64,000 nucleotides of DNA from Rhodovarius crocodyli (GCF_004005855.1 NZ_SACL01000003.1:310001-374000); one strand, 5' to 3'. Positions 11,509 to 20,622 are shown, numbered from the stretch's first letter. Translations and numbers: made by a program. The notes: generated from the letters alone by a model not told the origin.

Positions 11509-12375
11509 TTGATCCGGTTGAGCATCCCATTGCGTCAGGCGCTGGGTCGGCTGTCCTTGCCGGTCCTCATCGCCATGGCCTTCGGCGTGATGCTGCTGGG
11601 CAAGGCGGACGCCCTGCTGGTGGAACGCATGCGCACCATGGTGACGGATGTGGTGACCCCCATCTGGTCCGTGCTGCAGCGCCCCGTCTCCGCCGCGTCC
11701 GACGCCGTGACCGAGGTGCGCACGCTGTGGAACATGCGCGCCGAGAACGAGCGCCTGCGCACCGAGAACGACCATCTGCGCCGCTGGCAGGACACCGCCC
11801 TGGCGCTGGAGGCCGAGAACTCCCTGCTGCGCCGCCAGCTGGCCTGGGTGCCCGAACCCGCGCCCAGCTTCTTCACCGCCCGCGTGGTGGCTGACGGCGG
11901 CGGCACCTATGCCCGTGCCGTGCTGCTGGCCACCGGCCCCCGCGCCCCGGTGCGCAAGGGCCAGATCGCGCTGGATGAGCGCGGCTTCGTCGGCCGCGTG
12001 ACCGAGGTGGGCAGCCGCTCCGCCCGCGTGCTGCTGGCCACGGACATCAACAGCCGCATCCCCGTCACCTTCGAGGGCACGCGGGCGCGCGCCATCATGG
12101 TGGGCAACAACTCCGCCAGGCCCCGCCTGCAGCACTGGCCCGAAGGCCAGGTGCCGCGCGACGGCGACCGGGTGGTGACCAGCTCCGAGGCCTCCGCCTA
12201 TCCGGCCGGCCTGCCGGTGGGCATCGTCCGCTGGACCGAGGGCGGCGTTCCGGAAGTGGAACTCTTCGCCCGGCTGGACCGGCTGGACGTGGTGCGCCTG
12301 TTCGACTTCGGCCTGCAGGGCATCCTGCCGCCGGAAGCCGTGGCCCGGCCTGAGCCACGCCCGGGCCGCAGATGA
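11509..12375 (+). CDS. mreC: Rod-shape-determining protein MreC
   Basis: A 288-residue bitopic inner-membrane protein linking MreB filaments to the periplasmic elongasome. The start is TTG at 11509 (MIRLSIPLRQALGRL), with a GAAGGGA ribosome site about ten bases upstream. One transmembrane segment lies around residues 13-30. A heptad-rich coiled coil (MRAENERLRTENDHL, about residues 75-110) precedes the beta-domain with GFVGRVTEVGSRSARVLLATD. The C-terminus overlaps mreD by four bases. The gap from mreB is 43 bases without a visible terminator. Confidence 0.96.
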   Translation: MIRLSIPLRQALGRLSLPVLIAMAFGVMLLGKADALLVERMRTMVTDVVTPIWSVLQRPVSAASDAVTEVRTLWNMRAENERLRTENDHLRRWQDTALALEAENSLLRRQLAWVPEPAPSFFTARVVADGGGTYARAVLLATGPRAPVRKGQIALDERGFVGRVTEVGSRSARVLLATDINSRIPVTFEGTRARAIMVGNNSARPRLQHWPEGQVPRDGDRVVTSSEASAYPAGLPVGIVRWTEGGVPEVELFARLDRLDVVRLFDFGLQGILPPEAVARPEPRPGRR

Positions 12376-12908
12376 AGCGCCCCAAGCCGGGGAAGGTCGA
12401 GCCTCCCTCCGGCTTTCTCCGTTCACTCGACAATGTCATGCGCAATTCGCTGCCGCTGTTCGTCACGGCGCTGCTGGCGATCGCGGTGACGACGCAGGAC
12501 CAGGGGCCGAGCCTGGCCCTGCCGGTGGTGCTGCCGGCGGTGTTCTTCTGGACCATCTTCCGCCCCACCGCGATGCCGCCGCTGGCGGTGTTCCTGCTGG
12601 GGCTGCTGCTGGACCTGCTGGTGTCGCCCAATTTCGGGGCCATCACGCTGTGCCTCATCATCACCTATGCGGTGGTGTTCCGCATGCGCAGCGCCTTGCA
12701 GAAGCAGAACTTCTACATCATCGCGGTGCTCTATTCGCTGGTCGCGCTGGGGTGCTTCGCCCTGTCGTGGCTGGCCAACAGCATCGGATATTTCAGGCTG
12801 CTGACCCCGCGTTTCATCATGTATGAGACCCTGGTTTCCACCGGCCTGTACCCGATATTGGCCCTTGGCTTCACGGCGATGCACAAGGCCATGGAACGTT
12901 TCGAATGA
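12372..12908 (+). CDS. mreD: Rod-shape-determining protein MreD
   Basis: A 178-residue membrane protein with five or six hydrophobic segments. It carries the MreD-type stretch GLLLDLLVSPNFGAITLCLIITYAVV split across helices 2-3. MreD works with MreC and RodA in the elongasome. It starts inside the mreC stop (ATGA) and ends four bases into mrdA, so the three genes are translationally coupled. Sequence is poorly conserved in this family, so the call leans on context and topology. Confidence 0.93.
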   Translation: MKRPKPGKVEPPSGFLRSLDNVMRNSLPLFVTALLAIAVTTQDQGPSLALPVVLPAVFFWTIFRPTAMPPLAVFLLGLLLDLLVSPNFGAITLCLIITYAVVFRMRSALQKQNFYIIAVLYSLVALGCFALSWLANSIGYFRLLTPRFIMYETLVSTGLYPILALGFTAMHKAMERFE

Positions 12909-14791
12909 GGCTCAATCCCTTCAGCCGCAAGCAGAAGGACCGCGCCGTGCCGGGCTCCATGCGGGGGGTCAAGCGCGACGAGGAGATCCGCCGGACCGTC
13001 TTCACCCGCCGCGCCATCATGTATGGCGCGGTGCAGCTGGGGCTGTTCGGCTTCCTGGCCTCGCGCCTGTATCAGCTGCAGGTGGTCGAGGGGAACCGCT
13101 TCGCGACCCTGGCTGAGGAGAACCGCGTCTCCGCCCGGCTGATCGGCGCGCCGCGCGGGCGCATCACGGACCGCACCGGCGCGCTGGTCGCGGGCAACCG
13201 CCTGAACTGGCGCGCCCTGCTGGTGGCCGAGCAGACGGCGGATGTGCACGCCACGCTCGAAACCTTCTCGCGCATCATTCCGCTGACGGACAATGAGCGC
13301 GCGCGCGTGGACCGCGAGCTGCGCCGCCGCCGGCGCTTCGTGCCCACCATCGTGCGGGAATTCCTCAGCTGGGAGGAAATGGCGCATATCGAGGTGAACG
13401 CCCCCGATCTGCCTGGCATCCTGATCGACGTCGGCACCACCCGGCAGTACCCCGAGGGCGAGAACCTGGCCCATATGGTGGGCTATGTGGCGCCCCCGAG
13501 CGACCGCGACCTGGGCAGCGACCCGATCCTGCAGCTGCCGGGCGCCCGCGTGGGCCGCGCGGGGGTGGAGCGCTTCCACGAGAACATCCTGCGCGGCCGC
13601 GCGGGCTCCGTGCAGCTAGAGGTGAACGCCACCGGCCGCATCATCCGCGAGCTGGACCGGCGCGAGGGCGTGCCGGGGCAGGACATCGAGATCAGCATCG
13701 ATGCCGAGCTGCAGCGTTCCGTTCGCGGCAAGATCGAGGACGGCACTTCCGTCGTCATCATGAACGCCCGCAACGGGGAGTTGCTGGCGATGGCCAGCAA
13801 CCCGTCCTTCGACCCCAACATCTTCAATTCCGGCGTTTCCGCCGCGCAGTGGCGGCAATGGACGGCCGGGCGCTCCACGCCGCTGATCAACAAGGCCACC
13901 AACGGGCTCTATGCGCCCGGCTCCACCTTCAAGATGGTGGTGGGGCTGGCCGGGCTGGAGGCACGGGTGGTCGGGCCGGGCGATCGCATCTCCTGCCCCG
14001 GGCACCTGGATTTCGGCGACAGCCGCTTCCATTGCTGGAACCGGTCGGGCCATGGCGCGCTCGACATGCGCGCGGCCATCAAGAACAGCTGCGACGTGTA
14101 TTTCTATGAGGTCGCGCGGCGCGTCGGCATCAACCGCATCGCCGCCATGGCGCGGCGCTTCGGCCTGGGCGTGGATCTGGAGATCGACCTGCCCGGCGTG
14201 CGCCGGGGCCTGGCGCCGACCCGCGAATGGCGTGAGGCCCAGGGCAAGGCCTGGAACATCGGCGACACCATCGTGCACGGCATTGGCCAGGGCTTCTATC
14301 TGTTCACCCCCCTGGCGATCTGCACCATGACCGCGCGGCTGGCGACCGGGCGTGCCGTGCAGCCGCACCTGACGCGCAGCATCGGCGGGCGGCCGGTGCG
14401 TGGCGGCCGCCCTGAGGACTGGCCGAGCCTGGGCATTCCCGACCGTGACCTGCGCCTGCAGCGAGAGGCGATGTGGGCCGCGGTGAACGAGGCCGGCGGC
14501 ACTGCCTCACTGGCCAAGCTGCCGGGCAATCTGGGCATGATGTCGGGCAAGACCGGCACCACCCAGGTGCGCCGCGTGACGCGTGAGCAGCGCGAGCGCG
14601 GCTTCAACGTGCAGAACCTGCCGCGTGAGTGGCGGCCCCACGCGCTGTTCGTGGGCTATGCCCCGCACGACAACCCGCTTTATGCCGTGGCCGTGGTCGT
14701 GGAGCACGGCACCGCCGGCGGTGCCGCGGCGGCGCCGCTCGCGCGTGATGTCATGGTCGAGACGTTCAACCGCTTCAGGGTGATCTCATGA
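12905..14791 (+). CDS. mrdA: Penicillin-binding protein 2 (peptidoglycan transpeptidase)
   Basis: A 628-residue class B PBP, the elongation-specific transpeptidase. One N-terminal membrane anchor (residues about 37-55) is followed by the dimerisation region containing APRGRITDRTGALVA. Catalytic motifs are SxxK with nucleophile Ser340 (GSTFK), a second motif SCD, and KTGT at residues 549-552. Length matches MrdA. It overlaps mreD by four bases and is followed at 16 bases by rodA, the usual partner glycosyltransferase. Beta-lactams such as mecillinam target this enzyme in other bacteria. Confidence 0.97.
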   Translation: MRLNPFSRKQKDRAVPGSMRGVKRDEEIRRTVFTRRAIMYGAVQLGLFGFLASRLYQLQVVEGNRFATLAEENRVSARLIGAPRGRITDRTGALVAGNRLNWRALLVAEQTADVHATLETFSRIIPLTDNERARVDRELRRRRRFVPTIVREFLSWEEMAHIEVNAPDLPGILIDVGTTRQYPEGENLAHMVGYVAPPSDRDLGSDPILQLPGARVGRAGVERFHENILRGRAGSVQLEVNATGRIIRELDRREGVPGQDIEISIDAELQRSVRGKIEDGTSVVIMNARNGELLAMASNPSFDPNIFNSGVSAAQWRQWTAGRSTPLINKATNGLYAPGSTFKMVVGLAGLEARVVGPGDRISCPGHLDFGDSRFHCWNRSGHGALDMRAAIKNSCDVYFYEVARRVGINRIAAMARRFGLGVDLEIDLPGVRRGLAPTREWREAQGKAWNIGDTIVHGIGQGFYLFTPLAICTMTARLATGRAVQPHLTRSIGGRPVRGGRPEDWPSLGIPDRDLRLQREAMWAAVNEAGGTASLAKLPGNLGMMSGKTGTTQVRRVTREQRERGFNVQNLPREWRPHALFVGYAPHDNPLYAVAVVVEHGTAGGAAAAPLARDVMVETFNRFRVIS

Positions 14792-14807
14792 ACAGGGCGG
14801 CCCGCTA

Positions 14808-15959
14808 ATGTCCATCACCTTCGAGAAGCGGCTGCTGACCCGGAACCGGGAACACAAGCTGCTGGAGAAGCTGTGGCGCGTGCCCTGGGTCTTCGTGCTG
14901 CTGCTGATCGCGGTGGCAGGGGTGGGCTATGTCGCGCTGTATTCGGCGGGCAGCGGCAACCCGGACCTGTACGCCACCAAGCACGCGCTGCGCTTCGCCT
15001 TCTGCCTGGTGATGGCGCTGTGTATCGGCCTCATCGACATCAAGGTGATCTACCGGCTCTCCTGGCCGCTCTATGGCATATCGCTGGCGCTGCTGGTGCT
15101 GGTGGCGGTGCGCGGGCAGGTGGGCAAGGGCGCGCAGCGCTGGGTGGATCTGGGGCCCATCCAGCTGCAGCCCAGCGAGATGATGAAGATCGCCCTGGTG
15201 GCGCTGCTGGCGGCCTGGTTCGCCCGTGCCACCTGGAAGAAGATCGGCAATGTGTTCTTCCTGGTACCGGCCATGCTGCTGGTGTTCGTCCCGGCGGGGT
15301 TGATCTTCCGGCAGCCCAATCTCGGCACGTCGCTGATCACCGTGGCCGTGGGCGGCGTCATGTTCTGGGTGGCCGGCGTGCGTTGGTGGAAGTTCGGCCT
15401 GGCGATCGGCGCCGCGGCCTCGGCCGTGCCCATCGTCTATGCCAATCTGCGCGACTATCAGCGCGCCCGCATCAGCACCTTCTTCGACCCCGAGAACGAC
15501 CCGCTGGGCGCCGGCTACAACATCATCCAGTCCAAGATCGCGCTGGGCTCCGGCGGCATCTGGGGCAAGGGCTTCCTGGGCGGCACGCAGGGCCACCTGA
15601 ACTTCCTGCCGGAAAAGCAGACCGACTTCATCTTCACCATGATCGCCGAGGAATTCGGCTTCGTGGGGGCGATGGCGACACTCGGGCTGCTGATGCTGGT
15701 GGTGCTGTTCTGCATCTATGCCGGCTTCATGTGCAAGAACCACTTCGGCCGGCTGCTGTGCTTCGGCATCGGGGCCAACTACTTCTTCTATATCTTCGTC
15801 AACATCGCGATGGTCACGGGCAGCATCCCGGTGGGCGGCGTGCCGCTGCCGCTGATCAGCCATGGCGGGTCGGCCATGCTGACGGTGATGCTGGGCTTCG
15901 GGTTGGTCATGTCCGCCTATGTCCACCGGCACGCGGATCTGGGCCCGGCGCGGGAATAG
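14808..15959 (+). CDS. rodA: Peptidoglycan glycosyltransferase RodA (SEDS family)
   Basis: A 383-residue polytopic membrane protein of the SEDS family that polymerises lipid II together with PBP2. Motifs include GAQRWVDLGPIQLQPSEMMK in the first third, RISTFFDPENDPLGAGYN, and LPEKQTDFIFTMIAEEFGF, with the C-terminal GVPLPLISHGGSAML. All are standard RodA/FtsW signatures, and context with mreBCD and mrdA favours RodA. It is the last gene of the shape operon. Only 34 bases separate it from the following deaminase gene. Confidence 0.97.
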   Translation: MSITFEKRLLTRNREHKLLEKLWRVPWVFVLLLIAVAGVGYVALYSAGSGNPDLYATKHALRFAFCLVMALCIGLIDIKVIYRLSWPLYGISLALLVLVAVRGQVGKGAQRWVDLGPIQLQPSEMMKIALVALLAAWFARATWKKIGNVFFLVPAMLLVFVPAGLIFRQPNLGTSLITVAVGGVMFWVAGVRWWKFGLAIGAAASAVPIVYANLRDYQRARISTFFDPENDPLGAGYNIIQSKIALGSGGIWGKGFLGGTQGHLNFLPEKQTDFIFTMIAEEFGFVGAMATLGLLMLVVLFCIYAGFMCKNHFGRLLCFGIGANYFFYIFVNIAMVTGSIPVGGVPLPLISHGGSAMLTVMLGFGLVMSAYVHRHADLGPARE

Positions 15960-15993
15960 CGCGCGGCGCCCAACTCTTTGATATAGGGGGGCC

Positions 15994-16485
15994 ATGTACA
16001 ATCCCGCTTTCATGGCCCAGGCCATCGCCCAGTCGCGCCGCGCGCTGTCCGAGCCCGGCACCGAGCCCTTCGGTGCCGTGGTGGTCAAGGACGGCGAGAT
16101 CGTGGGGTGGGGCGTCAACCGGTCCCGCCTGCATTTCGACCCGACCTCCCATGGTGAGACGGAGGCGATCCGCGATGCCTGCCGCAGGCTGGAATGCACG
16201 GACCTGTCGGGCGCGCATCTCTATTCCTCCTGCGAGCCCTGCGCGCTGTGTGTGGCCACCATCCATGTGGTCGGCATCACCAAGGTGTTCTACGCGGGCA
16301 GCCTGGAGACCTCGAATGCCGCGCTGTCGGGTGTCGCGCGCTCCATCCGCCGCCGGGGCGACGTGAAGGCGCTGCGGGCCGATGCCGGCGCCCCGGTCGC
16401 GAACGGCAGCATCCCCGCCGAGGCGTTCCCCAGTGCGGAAGCCGAGGACATCCTGCGCGAATGGGCGCGCATGATGGGTGGCTGA
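15994..16485 (+). CDS. Zinc-dependent nucleoside/guanine deaminase-like protein (cytidine deaminase superfamily)
   Basis: A 163-residue protein with the CDA-superfamily active site. The zinc ligand and proton shuttle are His53-Gly-Glu55, where most relatives have HAE. The zinc motif is SCEPCALC (Cys83 and Cys86). Such enzymes deaminate guanine, cytosine-type bases or tRNA adenosine. The lack of TadA-specific residues around HAE, and the start MYNPAFMAQAIAQS, favour a free base or nucleoside substrate. A GGGGGG run sits very close to the ATG at 15994, so the in-frame ATG at 16012 is an alternative start. Confidence 0.88.
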   Translation: MYNPAFMAQAIAQSRRALSEPGTEPFGAVVVKDGEIVGWGVNRSRLHFDPTSHGETEAIRDACRRLECTDLSGAHLYSSCEPCALCVATIHVVGITKVFYAGSLETSNAALSGVARSIRRRGDVKALRADAGAPVANGSIPAEAFPSAEAEDILREWARMMGG

Positions 16486-16486
16486 G

Positions 16487-17179
16487 ATGAAGCGCCTGGT
16501 GGTGCTGACGGGTGCCGGCATCAGCGCCGAGAGCGGGCTTGCCACCTTTCGTGATCCCGGTGGCCTGTGGCAGCGTTTCCGCCCGCAGGACCTGGCGACG
16601 CCCGAGGCCTTTGCCCGCGACCCCGACCTGGTGCTGGGCTGGTATGACGCCCGCCGCGCCCAGCTGGCCGAGGTGGAACCCAACCCCGCCCATCTGGCCC
16701 TGGCCCGGCTGGAGCGCGACTGGCCCGGCGACTTCCTGCTGGTGACGCAGAATGTGGACGACCTGCACGCCCGCGCCGGCAGCCGCCGCATGGTGCAGAT
16801 GCACGGCGCGTTGAAGCGCGTGCGCTGCACGGCCTGCGATGCCCGGCACGACTGGCAGGCCGCCCTGCCGCGCGCCACCCCGTGCCCCGCCTGCGGCGCC
16901 GCGCGCCTGCGCCCGGACATCGTCTGGTTCGGGGAGATGCCGCTGGAGATGCCGCGCATCATGGCGGCCCTGGAAGCGGCCGACATCTTCGTGGCCATCG
17001 GCACGTCGGGCACGGTCTATCCGGCGGCGGGCTTCGTGCGGATGCTGCCGCGCCACGCCCGCAGCATCGAGGTGAACCTGGAGGCATCGGCGGTGGCCGA
17101 CGGCTTCGACGAGTTGCGCCAGGGCCCGGCCGGCACGCTGGTGCCCGCGCTGGTCGAGCAATTGCTGTGCGCGGCCTGA
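16487..17179 (+). CDS. cobB: NAD-dependent protein deacylase, Sir2 family (CobB-like)
   Basis: A 230-residue sirtuin that removes acyl groups from lysines using NAD. Motifs are GAGISAESGLATFRD (NAD binding), TQNVDDLHARAG, catalytic His106 (MHGALKR) and a zinc site of Cys114, Cys117, Cys133 and Cys136. Tyr53 and Arg56 (WYDAR) correspond to the Y-x-x-R pair that binds negatively charged acyl groups, so desuccinylase as well as deacetylase activity is expected. The ATG at 16487 is preferred; an in-frame GTG at 16478 overlaps the deaminase stop. Its 3' end overlaps the next gene. Confidence 0.95.
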   Translation: MKRLVVLTGAGISAESGLATFRDPGGLWQRFRPQDLATPEAFARDPDLVLGWYDARRAQLAEVEPNPAHLALARLERDWPGDFLLVTQNVDDLHARAGSRRMVQMHGALKRVRCTACDARHDWQAALPRATPCPACGAARLRPDIVWFGEMPLEMPRIMAALEAADIFVAIGTSGTVYPAAGFVRMLPRHARSIEVNLEASAVADGFDELRQGPAGTLVPALVEQLLCAA

Positions 17180-17886
17180 TTGCCCTGTTCCTGCTGCTGG
17201 CCTTCGATGCCCAGGCCCAGCAGCGCGTGGTCCCGCGCAGCATCCTGCCCGGGCTGGGTGCCGAGGACCCCCGCCAGCCGGTCGATGCCGGCACCGCCCC
17301 CTGGAACGCGCTGGGCCGTGTGCAGACCGAGGTAGGCGGGCGCTGCACCGGCACGCTGATCGCGCCCGACCGGGTGCTGACCTCGGCGCATTGCCTGGTC
17401 AGCCCGCGCAGCGGGCGGATGGTGCGCGCTTCCTCGGTGCATTTCCTGCTGGGCTATCACCAGGGGGAGCATCTGGTGCATGCCCGCGTGCGCGGCTTCC
17501 GCATCGGGGACGGCTTCAACGCGGCCACCCGGCGCCCGATCGGGGCGGATTGGGCCATCCTGTTCCTGGCCACGCCGCTGCCGGGGCTGAATGTCGCGCT
17601 GTGGCAGGGCGGGGTGGCGGCGGGCACGCCGCTGATGCTGGGCGGCTATCAGCAGGACCGGCCTGAGATGCTGATGGCCGACATCGCCTGCCAGGCCCTG
17701 GGCATGGCCCGCGACGACACCAACCGCCCCGTACTGATGCACGGTTGCGCCGGCACGCGCGGTACCTCGGGCGCGCCGCTGCTGATGCGGCTGGAGGATG
17801 GGCGCTTTGCCGTGGCGGGCGTGGTGGTCGCGATGCAGCTGGGGGCGGCGCGGGGGTATGCGGTGCCGGCGGAAACTATAAGGTAG
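17167..17886 (+). CDS. Exported trypsin-like serine protease (S1 family)
   Basis: About 239 residues from a GTG start at 17167, overlapping the sirtuin gene by 13 bases. A signal peptide (residues 1-18, ending AQAQ) predicts export to the periplasm or beyond. The triad is His75 (LTSAHCL), Asp128 (GADWAIL) and Ser201 in GTSGAP, a relaxed form of the usual GDSGGP. Cys60/Cys76 and Cys175/Cys194 could form the typical disulfides. The last codons run into the AT-rich repeat, whose first stem starts ten bases after the stop. The frame is open far upstream, but that part is sirtuin in another frame. Confidence 0.82.
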   Translation: MRGLIALFLLLAFDAQAQQRVVPRSILPGLGAEDPRQPVDAGTAPWNALGRVQTEVGGRCTGTLIAPDRVLTSAHCLVSPRSGRMVRASSVHFLLGYHQGEHLVHARVRGFRIGDGFNAATRRPIGADWAILFLATPLPGLNVALWQGGVAAGTPLMLGGYQQDRPEMLMADIACQALGMARDDTNRPVLMHGCAGTRGTSGAPLLMRLEDGRFAVAGVVVAMQLGAARGYAVPAETIR

Positions 17887-17895
17887 AAGCGTAAT

Positions 17896-18013
17896 CTTCT
17901 TTTTCTGTAGAAAAAGAAGCAAAAAGACTTTTTGAATTTGGTGTGGCGCCGATGATGTTGGGCGCCACATTAATCTATCAAAAATTTTTTGGTTCTTTTT
18001 TATAAAAAAGAAC
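17896..18013. repeat. AT-rich double-hairpin intergenic repeat, copy B (inverted relative to copy A)
   Basis: It carries the same two stems as the element at 3122-3217, in opposite orientation: CTTCTTTTTC (17896-17905) with GAAAAAGAAG (17910-17919), and GTTCTTTTTT (17992-18001) with AAAAAAGAAC (18004-18013). Copy B also has a GC-rich 9-bp stem in the spacer, TGTGGCGCC (17942-17950) with GGCGCCACA (17961-17969). It separates two convergent genes, as expected for a bidirectional terminator. Confidence 0.87.
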
Positions 18014-18017
18014 GTTC

Positions 18018-18998
18018 TTATTCCGGCCTGATATTCCCAGCCCGGATGACATCCCCCCAGCGCTGGGTTTCGCTCGCCAGCATGGTCCTGAGCGCGTTGG
18101 CGTCGCCCGTGATCAGTTCCACCCCCTGCTCCGACAGGCGCGAGCGCAGGTCGGGGTCGCTGGTGGCCACGCCCAGCGCGCGGCCCGCCTTGGCCAGGAC
18201 GGGTTCCGGCGTGCCGGCCGGCGCGAACAGCCCCTGCCAGAAGGTCACCTCGAAGCCCGGCAGCGTGTCGGAGATGGGCGGCAGGTTCGGGAAGTTCGGC
18301 AGGCGCTGGCCCAGCGTGACGGCGATGCCGCGGGTGGCGCCGGTGCTCAGATGCGGCACGGCCTCCAGCACGGCCGAGAACATGGCCTGGCAGCGCCCCG
18401 CCGCGAGGTCCAGCGCACCGGGCACGCCGCCGCGATAGGGCACATGCAGCACCTCGATACCCGCCTGGCGCTTGAACAGCTCGATCGCCAGGTGGTTCAC
18501 CGCACCGGTGCCGCTGCTGGCCCAGGTGATCTCGCCGGGCTTGGACTTCGCATAGGCGATGAACTCCGCGAGGTTGGTCGCGGGGACGGAGGGATGGACG
18601 TGCAGGATGAAGGGGGTGCGGAACACCATGCCCACCGGCACCAGCTCCCGCTGCGGCTCACGCGGCGTCAGGGTCGGCTGGAAGGACGGGTTGATGGCCA
18701 GCGTGGTGGTGCCCATGCCCAGCGTGTAGCCATCCGGCCGCGACCGCACGACGGAGGTGGTGGCGACGGAGGTCGCGGCCCCGGGGCGGTTTTCCACCAG
18801 CACGGTCTGGCCCAGCTCCCGCGTCATGCGCTCCGCCACCAGGCGGGAGGACGTGTCGGTGACGCCGCCGGGCGGATAGCCCTCGACGATGGTGATGCTG
18901 CGGGTGGGCCATTCGGCGTTCTGGGCGCGGGCAGAGGCAAAGGGGGCGAGCAGCGGCGCGGCCAGCAGGGCGCGCCGCCCCGCGAGAAGCTGGGGCAT
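18018..18998 (-). CDS. Tripartite tricarboxylate transporter substrate-binding protein (TctC/Bug family)
   Basis: A 326-residue periplasmic receptor. A signal peptide with an RR pair (MPQLLAGRRALLAAP) ends near SARAQ around residue 25. The Bug-family first strand WPTRSITIVEGYPPGG follows, with the later VATTSVVRSRPDGYTLGMG and PYRGGVPGALDLAAG motifs. Bug proteins bind carboxylates or amides for TctAB-type permeases, or act as sensors. No tctA or tctB lies nearby, so the partner must be elsewhere. The start at 18998 is preferred because the signal peptide begins there. Confidence 0.93.
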   Translation of the reverse strand: MPQLLAGRRALLAAPLLAPFASARAQNAEWPTRSITIVEGYPPGGVTDTSSRLVAERMTRELGQTVLVENRPGAATSVATTSVVRSRPDGYTLGMGTTTLAINPSFQPTLTPREPQRELVPVGMVFRTPFILHVHPSVPATNLAEFIAYAKSKPGEITWASSGTGAVNHLAIELFKRQAGIEVLHVPYRGGVPGALDLAAGRCQAMFSAVLEAVPHLSTGATRGIAVTLGQRLPNFPNLPPISDTLPGFEVTFWQGLFAPAGTPEPVLAKAGRALGVATSDPDLRSRLSEQGVELITGDANALRTMLASETQRWGDVIRAGNIRPE

Positions 18999-19075
18999 GG
19001 CTTGGTATCCTTGGACGTGTCGCCCTGTTGCCGGGCGTGCCGCATGGTGGGGGCTGAACGCCCCGGCATGCAAGA

Positions 19076-19996
19076 TCAGTCGGCCCTCGGATGCGCGTTC
19101 CGCCACGTCTCCAGCAGCCGGGCCGCATCCACCGCAGTATAGCGCTGCGTGGTCGACAGGCTGGCATGGCCCAGCAATTCCTGGATCGAGCGCAGATCGC
19201 CCCCGCCGCCCAGCAGATGGGTGGCGAAACTGTGCCGCAGCGCATGCGGCGTCGCGTGTTCCGGCAGGCCGGCCAGGCGGCGGTAATTGCGCATGGATTT
19301 CTGCGCGATCGCCGGGTCCAGCCGCTTGCCGCGCGCGCCCAGGAACAGCGGCTCATCGGGCTCGGCGGCGGGGCGGTGCTTCAGCCATTCGGCCATGGCG
19401 GCGCGCACGGCCGGCAGCACGGGCACGATGCGCGTCTTGCCGCCCTTGCCCAGGATGCGCAGCGTGCCCTCGGCGCCGGGCAGCGGCGCGTCGCGCACGT
19501 CCAGGCCCAGCGCCTCGCTGATGCGCAGGCCGCAGCCATAGAGCAGCGTGAACAGCGCCACGTCCCGCGCGGCCTGGAAATCCGGCAGCTCGGCATTGGG
19601 GGTGGCGTGGACAAGGCCCACCTCGGCGGCCAGGGCGCGGGCGTCCTGTGCCTCCAGCGCGCGCGGCACGGGGCGCGGCAGGCGGGGGCCGCGCAGGCCG
19701 GACAGGGTGGGGGCCGGCATGCCCTCCCGCCGCGCCAGGAATTTCAGGAAGCCGCGCACGGCGGCCAGCTGCCGCGCGCGGGTGGCGGCACCCGCGCCTT
19801 CCTTCGCGCGCTCGGCCAGGAAGCCGCGCACATCGGCGGGTTTCAGCGCGGAGAGCGCCGCCATGTCCGGCTCCTGCCCCTGATAGCGCGTGAGAAAGCC
19901 CAGGAACTGCGACACGTCGCGGCGATAGGCCTCCAGCGTGTGCGGGCTCGCCCTGCGCTCATCGGCCAGCCAGGAGAGGTAGCGCTCCAGCATCAT
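19076..19996 (-). CDS. xerC: Tyrosine recombinase XerC
   Basis: A 306-residue site-specific recombinase that with XerD resolves chromosome dimers at dif. It has an N-terminal SAM-like core-binding domain (residues 1-90) and a catalytic domain with Arg158 (CGLRISE), Lys184 or Lys187 (LGKGGKTR), His251 and Arg254 (HALRHSF), His277 (LLGHASLS) and nucleophile Tyr286. The start overlaps the stop of the DUF484 gene by four bases. This partnership is known from many proteobacteria and marks it as the housekeeping Xer protein, not a phage integrase. Confidence 0.95.
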   Translation of the reverse strand: MMLERYLSWLADERRASPHTLEAYRRDVSQFLGFLTRYQGQEPDMAALSALKPADVRGFLAERAKEGAGAATRARQLAAVRGFLKFLARREGMPAPTLSGLRGPRLPRPVPRALEAQDARALAAEVGLVHATPNAELPDFQAARDVALFTLLYGCGLRISEALGLDVRDAPLPGAEGTLRILGKGGKTRIVPVLPAVRAAMAEWLKHRPAAEPDEPLFLGARGKRLDPAIAQKSMRNYRRLAGLPEHATPHALRHSFATHLLGGGGDLRSIQELLGHASLSTTQRYTAVDAARLLETWRNAHPRAD

Positions 19997-20622
19997 CGCG
20001 CGAGCGCCGCCCCGATCGCGCGCCCCAGGAAGATCACGCTTTCCAGCCCCTCGCCGGGCAGCAGCTCCGGGTCACGCGCGCCGAGCGCCAGCAGCATGGG
20101 CTGGCTGCCGGGGATGCGCGCCAGCGCGTCGCGGCGCACCAGCGGGGCGGCTTCCTGGTGGAACAGGTCGGCCTCTCGCGGCACGGGGCGCAGCACCGCG
20201 TCGCGGCCAGGGGGCAGCACGCGCTTCAACGTGCCGGCCGGCAGGCGCTGCACATGGGCGCGGGCCGTGCGCTCGCAGCCGACATGGCAGGCATCCAGCC
20301 CCAGCAGCGCGGGCCATTCCTGCGTCACGCATTCCAGCGGGTCACGCGCGCGCATCAGGGCCAGCACGGCTTCCTGCGCGCGGGCCGCGAGGCCGGTGCC
20401 GGCGCGCCCGCTGGCCAGCGCCTGCTGCATCTCGGCGGCACCCTCGCGCACGCGGTCGCGCGCGGCGTTGACCATGGCGGCCATGTGGTCCGCCAGCCCC
20501 TCGCCATGAACACGGGCGGGGGGCGTCAGGACCAGGTAGAGGTCCGGGTTCTCGGCCAGAAAACCCGGGTTCGCGCGCAGCCAAGCCTCGACTTCCTGCC
20601 GGGTCGGGCTGCTCTTGGTCAT
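19993..20622 (-). CDS. DUF484 family protein (GAF-like)
   Basis: A 209-residue protein recognised by its start (MTKSSPTRQEVEAWLRANPGFLAENPDL in outline), by a following helical segment that matches the DUF484 N-terminus, and by its location directly upstream of xerC with an ATGA overlap. DUF484 proteins have a GAF-like C-terminal fold and no established function. The C-terminal part contains two cysteines and a hydrophobic GLESVIFLGRAIGAAL tail. Probably cytoplasmic. Confidence 0.88.
   Translation of the reverse strand: MTKSSPTRQEVEAWLRANPGFLAENPDLYLVLTPPARVHGEGLADHMAAMVNAARDRVREGAAEMQQALASGRAGTGLAARAQEAVLALMRARDPLECVTQEWPALLGLDACHVGCERTARAHVQRLPAGTLKRVLPPGRDAVLRPVPREADLFHQEAAPLVRRDALARIPGSQPMLLALGARDPELLPGEGLESVIFLGRAIGAALAR

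Noticed and set aside
19076-19996. Phage or integrative-element integrase
   Set aside because: 306-residue protein with XerC layout, coupled to DUF484 as in chromosomal xerC loci. No att-like repeats, phage genes or adjacent tRNA.
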